Under the pieces are notes generated by a model that did not search any database, was not told the origin of the DNA, and saw only the letters and a program-made list of their open reading frames with translations. From positions 8,908,390 through 8,972,389 of the forward strand of contig JAJEKV010000030.1 of assembly GCA_021234155.1 (NCBI GenBank): a DNA stretch of 64,000 bases, read 5' to 3'. This document shows positions 56,081 through 64,000 of the stretch, one piece after another (within the stretch, counting starts at the first letter, position 1; the number at the start of each line of letters is the position of its first letter). Origin of the DNA: Isoetes taiwanensis (taxonomy: Eukaryota > Streptophyta > Lycopodiopsida > Isoetales > Isoetaceae). A program made the position numbers and the translations under genes.

Positions 56081-56923
56081 AACCTTCCAGTCATACTCAT
56101 ATAAAAAATGCGGAACTGCTTCCTTCCCCACCCATAAGGCACTACACTTAGCCCAATTAAGGAGACAACCAGATGCAATTGAAAATATATCCAAAATCTT
56201 TTTGATTAGCTGCACATTATTCTCTTCACCATCCACTAGCAAGAAGGTATCGTCTGCAAACTGATTAACCAAAACCTGTTCACCTTCCACCAATAATAAT
56301 CCCTTTACCAAACCATCCTTTTCAGCCTCATGCAATAGTTGCAAAAGTCCTTCTGCCACTATAGTAAACAAAAAAGGAGCTAAAGGGCAACCTTGCCTTA
56401 TTCGACGTTCAATTGGAAAAAGTGCCAATGGTTCTCCATGATACAATACTACCCCCTTAGCAGAAATCAACATTTTATGCATCATAGATCGGAAACCAGA
56501 CCCAAATCCCAATTTCAAAAGCATGGCATCCAAGAAAGTCCACTTCACACTGTCATAAGCTTTAGCAAAATCCAATTTTAAATATAGAAGATTTTGACCT
56601 GAACATTGAGCCCAATGAACTCCTTCATATGCTGCCACTATATTATGAAAAATTTGCCGACCTGGAAGAAAGCCTGACTGAGCCGCATCTATTCTCAATC
56701 CCAAAACCTGTTTAAGTCTTTCTGCATAGGCTTTTGCAATAATTTTATAAATAGTAGATAGAAGAGTTATTGGGCGCCAATCATGAATGCTCACGGGTTC
56801 TTTCACTTTAGGAATAAGAGAAATCAAACCCGTATTCAAAATCCTATCAAATTGATGTGAAGTACACAAATCTTTGTATGCTTCCATAATGCTCACTGAC
56901 GTCCATTCCCAATACATGGACAT
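56081..56923 (-). pseudogene. LINE-A reverse transcriptase domain
   Basis: The minus-strand frame covers RT blocks: GLISLIPKV, WRPITLLSTIYKIIAK, QSGFLPGRQI, LKLDFAKAYDSVKW, RIRQGCPLAPFLF and the catalytic NQFADDTFLL (F-A-D-D). The catalytic aspartates are present, but the frame ends at the LINE-B junction. Upstream, VHAILSQEESQLLEAPL lies in another frame near 57020, so the protein is not intact. Confidence 0.93.
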
Positions 56924-57051
56924 TTATCTGAAGCCAACTCAAATGTTGCTGCTCGCAATTCAGACATGGACAGTGGGGCCTCTAACAATTGAGATTCCTC
57001 TTGTGAAAGAATTGCATGAACCTTAGAAAGCACAATAGTTTACATAGTTTT

Positions 57052-57423
57052 GCCATTAGTCACTAGCCATTTCGCCGTGGAACACTCCTTCGTGCTCGCA
57101 CCATATCATAAAACCAATCTCTATAGATGCTGCTTCAACCAAAAGTCTATCCTTCTAAGGTCGAAAACTGGCCAGTAAAATGGCACACGACAGCATGAGA
57201 GATAAGATTCTAATTACATTGTAAGTGCACATTGTGAACAATTTCAATAACAGATGGTCTCTTCGATTGAATCCAATTCTTTGTGTAGAAACAACACAAT
57301 ATTAGACTTTGTGTCATGATCTAATACTTGTGATATTGTTGCTTACAAAATTATAACAGTTGGATGTCTTCTTGAAGATTTATCTAGTTGTACACAATTA
57401 AAGATATTTTGTAATCTAGATCT
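57052..57423. other. 3' flank of the HIPP gene
   Basis: This is the right half of the LINE target (TGCCATTAGTCACTAGCC), followed by AT-rich sequence that likely includes the HIPP 3' untranslated region. No other gene. Confidence 0.5.
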
Positions 57424-58059
57424 TTACATAATTGAACAATTATCCTGGCGTTGACCCTGGCAGGGACAAGAATACATCTCTCCAGTATAACATGGATTAC
57501 AACAAGCATTCATATATCTATATACAACTACCACTTCTGGTTGCTTAGGTTCCTCATCTTTCTTCTCCTCTCCTTCTTTCTTCTTCTTTGCCTCCTCTTC
57601 CTCCTTCTTTTTTTTCTCCTCCTCCTCTTCCTCTTTTTTCTTCTTTTCTGCATCCTCCTTTATTTTTTGCAATTCCTTCTTTGGATAGGGCTCCACTGGC
57701 TTTCCTAGTTTTTTTACCTTGTTAATGCATTGCTCTTGTGTTACTTTGCCCTTCACAGTAACCATTTGCTTGCTGACATCTATGTCTACAGTATCTACTC
57801 CTGAAAATATTCACATCAAATTTAGATGACAAAATTGTTGCAGTTGAGAATTGAGTTGTGTATACTTGCCTTTGATTCCATCCAAGGCCTTGAATATCTT
57901 TCTTTTGCATTTATTGCAATGTAGGCTCACCTTGAGGACAATCTCTTTATTTTCTTCCTTCGGCTCCTCCGAGCATGAGCTTGAGCAAGAGCAATTACAA
58001 TGATGCAAAGGCATGTAGCCATGCCCACAATGATAATTATCTAAAGAACAACAAGCCAT
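57424..58059 (-). CDS. Heavy-metal-associated isoprenylated plant protein (HIPP)
   Basis: Two exons (58059-57870 and 57800-57424) give 188 residues. The 69-bp intron starts GCAAGT and ends TTTCAG, a GC-AG intron; only this junction gives the conserved GIKGVDTVDIDV. Residues 1-30 are Cys/His-rich (CNCSCSSSC). A heavy-metal-associated domain spans about 39-100, with the metal-binding Cys pair HCNKC (C48, C51). About 50 residues of alternating Lys and Glu follow, then a Cys-rich tail ending CSIM. CSIM is a CaaX box, predicting farnesylation and membrane association. HIPPs bind metals such as Cu, Zn or Cd and act in metal homeostasis and stress. All expected family parts are present. Confidence 0.92.
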
Positions 58060-58664
58060 TTGTGTTACTAAAGACCAGCCTAGGTTGCTTGTGTTGTTAT
58101 ATAGAGTAACAATCTAGAATTGGTCAAAATTATGTGACCTGGACCAAGCACATATAGCCACGTTGTTTTGAATGGGGTAAAGGACTTAGAAAATGATCTT
58201 ACACTTTGCACTTTGAATTCAAAACATTTAGAGTGGAGCCCAAAAAGAAAAGATAAGCAACATTTCCTTAACGAGGCGCGCATGAATGGCATAAATATAT
58301 TTCGTCAAATTCGAACATGGTCTCCAATTATTTTTATTTTGTCGTGTAGGCAAATATGGTTTGGACGGCCAAACCATTTTTCACCCGTTTAAGCCAATAA
58401 CCCAATAAGATTATGACACGTGGCACCGCTCCTTTTGCAATTCGCCGCTGTTGTGTTGCTTTGCAAAATTTTGCTAGCCACGTGGCAATAATCTATGAAT
58501 GAAAATGGCCTGGAAAATGGCTCTATGGCCCGGATGGACATTCCCCTATTTAGAAAATAGTTTCGTTACACAAACCGACAAATTTGCCGGTTATTTTCCC
58601 GGCGGCACTTTTCTGGCAGGGTTTTGAAAAACCAGGTTGCGGTTTAGGGTTTTTCAAAACAGCC
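58060..58664. promoter_or_regulatory. Divergent promoter between HIPP and CDC123 genes
   Basis: These 605 bp separate the two start codons. Visible elements are two G-boxes, GACACGTGGCA (58415-58425) and the perfect palindrome GCCACGTGGC (58477-58486), 61 bp apart; CCAAT motifs near 58393-58405; and a telo-box type TTTAGGGTTTTT at about 58644, just upstream of the CDC123 ATG. G-box/ABRE sites bind bZIP and bHLH factors. Telo-boxes are common before plant translation-related genes, consistent with CDC123. Confidence 0.6.
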
Positions 58665-59795
58665 ATGAAGGAAGAGGAGGTGCTCCGCTGCCAAATCCAA
58701 GAATGGTATCCTCGCTTTCGGTCCATTTCCATCCGGACACACATCCACAAACTACCCAATTCGTTCATATCCTATCTTCTGCAAGATGAAAATTTTCTTT
58801 CTCGTTCGAACGATGCTTTGCCTTCCAGGCATCAGCCCCAGTACCCTGACCCAGATTACCAGCACTGGGATGAAGAAGATGATGACACAGACGAGCCTAA
58901 TGTGCCCCAGTTTCCAGATTTGGAGCAGGAAATCAATGAATCTATTCACAGCTTAGGCGGCAGAGTGCTTCCCAAGCTCAATTGGAGCGCTCCAAAGGAC
59001 AGTGCTTGGATTAGTCCCTCTAGAAGCCTCAGGTGCTCTAATTTTGACGAAATTGTTTTGCTTCTTAAGGCCTCAGATGCTGTAGTTCATGATTTGTGTC
59101 ATGGGTTTGATAATTGTGATGATAAGGTTAGAGAAAGGCCTGACGAAGTTATACTGGCGTTGAGAAAATGGTATGACTTGAGACCAGAACGAGAGTTTAG
59201 AGCATTTGTTAGAGGGGGGTTGCTTTTGGGTCTGTGCCAGAGAGAAATAACAGGTTATTATCCATCGCTGTTACAGGAAACTGTCGAGTTTGAAGCCATA
59301 ATTTATGCCTTTTTTATAGAAGAGCTGTGTGGGAAGTTTGACGGCAACGATTATACATTTGATTGCTATGTTACCAAAGATGGAAAAGTAAAACTGCTTG
59401 ATTTCAATCCCTGGGGTGGATCAACACTTCCATTATTATTTTCCTGGGATGAACTTGAAGAAAATTATGCAAACTTACTACATGATGGACAGAAAGGCCT
59501 GCATGTCAATACAGAAAATGACTCTAGTGAAACAGGAAATGTCATAAGCTTCTCTAATGCGCCTTATAGGCAAGGAGAAAAGGTTACCTTGAATAAATTT
59601 CTGAGAGATAGTGGTCACAAAGTAGAACTAAGAGTTGTGAAGGAGGAAGGTATTGTTCGGCCTAATTTGGCTGCTATAGGTGGCATACCTATGGACTATG
59701 TGAATTCAGGTCCGGGAAGTGCATGGGATGAGTTTCTGCGAAGAGCGGAGGAAGAATATAAAGGGCAATGCAACGGCAATATTGCAGGTGGCTGA
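58665..59795 (+). CDS. CDC123: CDC123-family eIF2 assembly factor
   Basis: 376 residues in a single exon. The ATG at 58665 is chosen because MKEEEVLRCQIQEWYPRF is the usual start of plant family members; the longer upstream frame lacks conservation. Features: the D123 N-terminal helix region, an acidic linker (EEDDDTDEP, about residues 68-76), LPKLNWSAPKDSAWI, then REFRAFVRGGLL and VKLLDFNPWGGSTLPLLFSW, the ATP-grasp-like core. CDC123 chaperones assembly of the alpha, beta and gamma subunits of translation initiation factor eIF2 in the cytosol. No break is visible. It is divergent from the HIPP gene and shares its upstream region. Confidence 0.95.
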   Translation: MKEEEVLRCQIQEWYPRFRSISIRTHIHKLPNSFISYLLQDENFLSRSNDALPSRHQPQYPDPDYQHWDEEDDDTDEPNVPQFPDLEQEINESIHSLGGRVLPKLNWSAPKDSAWISPSRSLRCSNFDEIVLLLKASDAVVHDLCHGFDNCDDKVRERPDEVILALRKWYDLRPEREFRAFVRGGLLLGLCQREITGYYPSLLQETVEFEAIIYAFFIEELCGKFDGNDYTFDCYVTKDGKVKLLDFNPWGGSTLPLLFSWDELEENYANLLHDGQKGLHVNTENDSSETGNVISFSNAPYRQGEKVTLNKFLRDSGHKVELRVVKEEGIVRPNLAAIGGIPMDYVNSGPGSAWDEFLRRAEEEYKGQCNGNIAGG

Positions 59796-60945
59796 CCAGT
59801 ACATTGTTGTGGCTATAACCATATACTGTTCCATACTATTGGGAAATCAGAACATCATAAATCTTCTGCTTTGGGATTGATGAGAGAAAGAATCTGCAGC
59901 AAAGATTTCTGTTACTATAAAAAGAGTTATCTAACTTCCAATGCAAACATGTCTTTCATGCTTTCGGTTTTATTATCGCTTAAACCTTTGCTAGAACAGC
60001 GCTAATTTTATCTCATTGATTTTATGTTGGTCACTAGAATTGTTGCTTAAACCTTCTCTAGAACATCATCAGTTTTATGTTGATCACCAGAAACGGTTGG
60101 GGGGATCTATTTGTCACAGCCATATTAATTGTGATCTTGATTGAGGAAGCCATATTACCAGATGCAGTCACATCAGGCGAAATATAACTACATCCAGAAC
60201 AAATAGGAGGGTTTTCTAGGTAACTGACTTCTGCATATGTATGGCAAACGTGACGCCTTGCTTGATACACGACACAGTGTTTTGACAAGATAAAGAAAAG
60301 GAATTAGTTTACTTCCGCATTTGTTCAATAGGAACATATAAATGGAAGCCGACTCTGCTATTCAAACAGATCCTTTCAGAAATATGGTTTCCTGGAATTC
60401 TGTGATTGACCTAGTTGGACGAACAGAATGACACGTCGAAGCAGGTTTCTAGAAAAAATATGTCATTTAGATTATGCATTATTGAATTGACTTGACTTGA
60501 CTGCAAACTACATCGAACAAGCATGTATAGAGTTCTTTTGCAGTACTATTTAAGAAGGTGAGCAGAACATACATACATGGGGTTAGGCAGTAGTATTCTT
60601 GATGCATGTGAAATACTAGACAATAGCAGCAGCAATTCTGAATGCTTTTGGCTTCTATAAGCATTTATTCAGTTCTAGAGAACGAGCCCTAATTAATAAA
60701 ATGAAGTACCAAAAGAGGTTAATTTACTTGAGAGCATGAAATGTGAATAGCCGTCTATGACATGTTTCTTAATCCAGGGTCGATTAAGTATGATCTCCCC
60801 TGCCTATGACATGTTTCTTAATCCAGAGATCGATTAAGTGCGGGAATTTTAGATGGTTTGCTAGTTGTGGGAAAAGGCATTCATTCTTTCCAACATCCTG
60901 GTAGATGTTGGCCTTGGGGATACATATATACAACTGTGTTATACA
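59796..60945. other. Convergent intergenic region, no gene
   Basis: It contains the presumed 3' ends of the CDC123 and PPR genes. A 35-bp segment (CTATGACATGTTTCTTAATC and onward) is duplicated at 60755-60789 and 60804-60839. A 60-bp near-duplication with TAAACCTT and CTAGAACA landmarks occurs around 59990-60075. Confidence 0.5.
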
Positions 60946-63015
60946 TTAATCCATTTGAAGTGTTTTCCTTAGATTATCCCGGACCAACTCATCAACAAAA
61001 TCAGGAAAGTTATATCTTCCAAAACATGCCGTACATGAGTCCAGCAGATTTTCCCATGACGTAGCATCTGCTGGATATGGCAAGCTGTTAACTAAAGCTT
61101 CTCCATTATTAATTGATCCTGCACGTCCAAGAAGATCAATGACACAGCTAAAGTGTCTCAATGATGGTGTGATATAATAACTTTGGCTCATGGAAACAAA
61201 GCAATGGCAGCCTTCGTTCATAAAACCATCATGACTGCATGCAGAAAGGAGACTTGTAAACGAAGCACTATCAGGCACAAGGCCTGTTAGCTGCATGTGG
61301 TTAAACGCCTTGTATGCATCTTTGGCATACCCATATTTTGCATATGCCTCAATCATGGTATTCCATGAATTAACACTCCTCCTGGGCATTTCATAAAAGA
61401 CTTGGAAGGCATCTTTCAATTGCCCTTGTTGGACGTATGATGCAAGTATTGCATTCCATGCCACCACATTCCCTTTTGGCATTTGTTTGAAAAGCTGAAT
61501 GGCCTTGTCATGCTGTCCCTGCTTGAAACATGCTGTAACTATAGCTGTCCAGGAGAACACATCCCTCGCAGGCATTTTCTGAAAAACAGATAGAGCTGCT
61601 GACAATTGACCTTGTAAAACATAGGCTGACAGAATTGCATTCCATGAGATGAGATCCCGCTTCGGCATCTCTTCAAACATTCGAAGGGCTTCATTCACCA
61701 AACCCTGTTGTGTATATGCACCAATCATGATGTTTGCTGAAACCACAGTTTTTTCTTGCATTGTTTGGAAAAGTTGAACTGCATTCTCGAGCTGACCATG
61801 TCTGGCATAAGCTGAAAGCATTATGTTCAATGAAATTATATTTTGCTCAGGCATCGATTTGAACAGCTGAACTAGGCAAGCAAGGTTCTTCTCTTGAGAA
61901 TAAGCTGCGAGCATAGCATTCCATGAAACAATATTTCGTTGTGGCATTTGTTTGAATACTTGAATGGCCTCATGAAATGCACCCTGCCTCAGATAAGCTA
62001 CCATCAATGCATTCCAAGAAACTACAGTCCTCTGTGGCATTTCAGTAAAGAGATCATAGGCTTCCCTCATCCATCCTTCTTCAGCACAAGCTGATACGAG
62101 CGTATTCCATGAGACGACGTCCCTCTTAGGCATTTGCTGAAAGAGATAGATGGCCTCTTTCACATTTCCTACATTAAGGCAAGCTGAGATCATCAAATTC
62201 CATGAAGCTATGTCCCGCTGAGGCATCAGTTGGAAGAGACTAAAAGCCTCACTGACCTTTCCTTGTTGTCCACAGACCATGACCATGGCATTCCAAGAAA
62301 CCACAGTTCTTTGTGGCATTTCTTGAAAGAGCTCAAGGGCCTTGGTAAAATTCCCAGCGTTTGCATATGCCAAAACCATGGTGGTCCATGAGACCACATC
62401 TTGTTGTGGCATTTGTCTAAATAAATGAAGAGCCTTACTAACTTCTCCTCGTTTGGCATAGCCAGATATCATAGTATTCCATGAAATGATATCCCTTCTA
62501 GGCATTTGTTTAAATACACAGAAGGCCTTTCCTAGAAGGCCTTGTTCTACATAGACTGATATCATGATATTCCAAGAGAATAAATTCTTTAAAGGCATTC
62601 TATCAAATACCTTTTCAGCATCTTCTAAGACTCCACACTTGCCATACATCTGCATTAAAAGGTTTCCCAGAAATCGGTCCTCTTCTAATCCAACCTTGGT
62701 AACATGATCATGAACTCTCCTTCCCTCTACAAGGTTTCTTTCTTTGCTGCATTGGAGCAAAAGTCTTGCAATATCCTGCTTCGAATTTTCCTGTAATTGA
62801 TTTTTAATGCCTAGTTTTGCAATATTCCGCTTCGAATTTTCATGCAGCTGAGCTTTGAAGCCTGTGAACGAGCACATTTGAGTATTATCTTCATAAGCCT
62901 CCTCTGCATAATGAATGATATTGCAAAATTGTTCTTCCTTGGGATAGGAACAAACAGAAAGAAGCGCGTTTGCATGATGCCCACATGCAATGCTACCCAC
63001 AAAAGCTACCGTCAT
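60946..63015 (-). CDS. PPR protein with fourteen consecutive 31-residue motifs
   Basis: An intronless 689-residue frame. The ATG at 63015 is the first in-frame methionine after a stop. The N-terminus (about 110 residues) includes a duplicated HENSKRNIAKLG/QENSKQDIARLL segment. Then come a QCSKERNLVEGRRVHDHV lead-in and one L-like repeat. Fourteen back-to-back S motifs of exactly 31 residues follow (MPxRxVxSWNxMIxAY...A..LF), then a 35-residue motif (GLVPDSASFTSLLSACSHDG) and a truncated E-like region. No DYW deaminase domain is present. Such proteins bind specific organelle RNAs, with the fifth and last residues of each motif setting base choice. The target is unknown, and I do not see a clear transit peptide. 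Confidence 0.93.
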   Translation of the reverse strand: MTVAFVGSIACGHHANALLSVCSYPKEEQFCNIIHYAEEAYEDNTQMCSFTGFKAQLHENSKRNIAKLGIKNQLQENSKQDIARLLLQCSKERNLVEGRRVHDHVTKVGLEEDRFLGNLLMQMYGKCGVLEDAEKVFDRMPLKNLFSWNIMISVYVEQGLLGKAFCVFKQMPRRDIISWNTMISGYAKRGEVSKALHLFRQMPQQDVVSWTTMVLAYANAGNFTKALELFQEMPQRTVVSWNAMVMVCGQQGKVSEAFSLFQLMPQRDIASWNLMISACLNVGNVKEAIYLFQQMPKRDVVSWNTLVSACAEEGWMREAYDLFTEMPQRTVVSWNALMVAYLRQGAFHEAIQVFKQMPQRNIVSWNAMLAAYSQEKNLACLVQLFKSMPEQNIISLNIMLSAYARHGQLENAVQLFQTMQEKTVVSANIMIGAYTQQGLVNEALRMFEEMPKRDLISWNAILSAYVLQGQLSAALSVFQKMPARDVFSWTAIVTACFKQGQHDKAIQLFKQMPKGNVVAWNAILASYVQQGQLKDAFQVFYEMPRRSVNSWNTMIEAYAKYGYAKDAYKAFNHMQLTGLVPDSASFTSLLSACSHDGFMNEGCHCFVSMSQSYYITPSLRHFSCVIDLLGRAGSINNGEALVNSLPYPADATSWENLLDSCTACFGRYNFPDFVDELVRDNLRKTLQMD

Positions 63016-63076
63016 CTCCAGACCTGCATCTACCTGCAACTAAAGTGTCACCTCCTTAGCTCAGTTCTTCGTTTGA

Positions 63077-63295
63077 AAACATGGATTGGATAAGCAGATC
63101 TAGATTTTGCTTTATTTACTTTCTTACGAGGCAGGTTTTCATTTATCCATACTACCACGCACTTGTTCATTCGTCCATAGAAAAGAATGGATTGGATAGC
63201 AAATCTAAATTTTGCTTTATATACTTTCTTACGAGGCAGTTGTTCATTTATCCATACACGCACTTGTTCATTCGTCAATAGAAAAGAATGAACGA
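63077..63295. repeat. ~110-bp tandem duplication 5' of the PPR gene
   Basis: Two copies, each containing ATGGATTGGATA, TTTGCTTTAT and CTTTCTTACGAGGCAG, lie directly upstream of the PPR start (63077-63188 and 63189-63295). They may fall in the promoter or 5' untranslated region. Confidence 0.85.
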
Positions 63296-64000
63296 ATGGA
63301 TGTATTTTTATCGTCCACCAAGACCAATATCATGGTTGGGTCGTGATTTCTTTCGGTGGTCTATTTTCCTGATGCCATGTGGCATGGTCAATATCCCGGA
63401 ATCCTAATTGGGTATGAAGATTCCTGATTATCTGTTGATCCGGTTACAGAAACAGAGAAGTAGAAATTTTTGTTGCTGCTTGTTCCGTCCGATCGTGAAC
63501 ATCCGACCATGAACAGAAGCTGAAGAATAGCTATTTGCTATTTTGCTTCTTGTTCCGAACTTGTTTCTTGTTCCGACCTTGTACAATAGGTGAAGACTAT
63601 GAAAGGAAAACAGAGATCAAAATCAAACAGAGATCAAAATCATATAGCCATGAGCGGTGAGCTCAAAATCACTCCCCAACCATGATATTGTAAGGGTAAG
63701 AAAACTAGTCAGTGATTCACTGGCTTGCATCCCCCAAATAACGCCAGTCGCTGCCAATCCGGGAATCACTTTCCAGTTATCTTACCCTTATACAATTGGC
63801 TTATGCGACCAAACAAAGAGAACAACAAGAGACCAATTGGCCTATTGGACCAAACAAAGAGAACAACAAGCGTATCAGTTTGAGGATAAGAAACCCCGCC
63901 CTGAAGTGTTTTCGAGGCAAAAACATTGGTAGTAATAAGGTAAACTGTACAATATAATAGGGTACATTTCAATGCTGTGCCATATCCATGATCTCTTGAA
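63296..64000. other. No supported gene
   Basis: A 27-bp duplication (GGACCAAACAAAGAGAACAA type, about 63807 and 63849) and short G/A-rich repeats are present. No frame has recognisable domains. Confidence 0.45.

Larger units (their letters stand above)
53288..57034 (-). mobile_element. LINE (LINE-A), 5'-truncated, with target duplication
   Basis: The element is bounded by a 17-bp target duplication ATAGTTTACATAGTTTT (53271-53287 and 57035-57051), with a minus-strand poly-A tail (T run at 53288-53303). Reading leftward it encodes part of the region preceding reverse transcriptase, the reverse transcriptase palm and thumb, and the C-terminal zinc-knuckle domain. The endonuclease and ORF1 are missing, so it is a 5'-truncated insertion. 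Reverse transcriptase is split by a second LINE at about 54986-56079. Several frameshifts (for example near 54100 and 56925) disable it. Confidence 0.92.

Noticed and set aside
57451-57708. Leu/Phe-rich 85-codon plus-strand frame
   Set aside because: It is the antisense of the Lys/Glu run of the HIPP gene.

Overview
This is a plant nuclear window. It has spliceosomal introns, a 31-residue-motif PPR protein, a heavy-metal-associated isoprenylated protein (HIPP), an HD-Zip IV relic, a receptor-like-kinase relic, LINEs, hAT and Mutator-like elements and a large LTR retrotransposon. The PPR style (a long run of short S motifs of the form MPxRxVxSWNxMI, no introns) and the heavy repeat load suggest a fern-like or other non-flowering land plant. 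That placement is inference; no species can be named from the sequence. Everything here was read by eye and no database search or folding was run.

Layout. 1-5.6 kb: a long-TIR MITE, a 215-bp tandem repeat running into a broken HD-Zip IV gene, a broken PPR gene and one copy of a dispersed repeat. 5.6-21.08 kb: the most interesting segment. A 32-bp inverted repeat (31/32 identical) at 5600-5631 and 21046-21077 brackets about 15.5 kb. Inside, on the minus strand, lies a 711-aa DUF7869-like protein with a transposase-like acidic signature and its frame-broken C-terminus. On the plus strand lie a 123-aa ORF, a broken multi-exon gene joining a ParB-like (DGQH) domain, a degenerate adenine-methyltransferase-like domain and an FCP1/NIF-like HAD domain, and a 73-aa ORF. 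Every short intron of that gene carries a GC-rich hairpin of the form AAATCGCGC/3 nt/GCGCGATTT, and further copies lie in its flanks. I propose this as one large, decayed DNA transposon carrying its own DNA-modification-type cargo.

21-31 kb: a subtilase pseudogene split into two opposite-strand pieces beside a Mutator-like MITE, a truncated LINE, a cluster of perfect CG-rich palindromes, and 5.6 kb of pyrimidine-rich non-coding sequence. 31.08-43.96 kb: an LTR retrotransposon with 1.48-1.50-kb LTRs, a primer-binding site for initiator tRNA-Met and a TTTGG target duplication, but no visible gag-pol. A 1.7-kb hAT element that carries a kinase fragment is nested inside it. 44-57 kb: dispersed repeats, SINE heads, a hAT-type MITE, a gag relic, and a LINE with a 17-bp target duplication that is itself split by a second LINE.

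57.4-63.0 kb is the only ordinary genic stretch. It holds a HIPP gene (minus, GC-AG intron), a divergently transcribed CDC123 gene (plus) sharing a 605-bp promoter with two G-boxes, and an intact PPR gene (minus) with fourteen consecutive 31-residue motifs.
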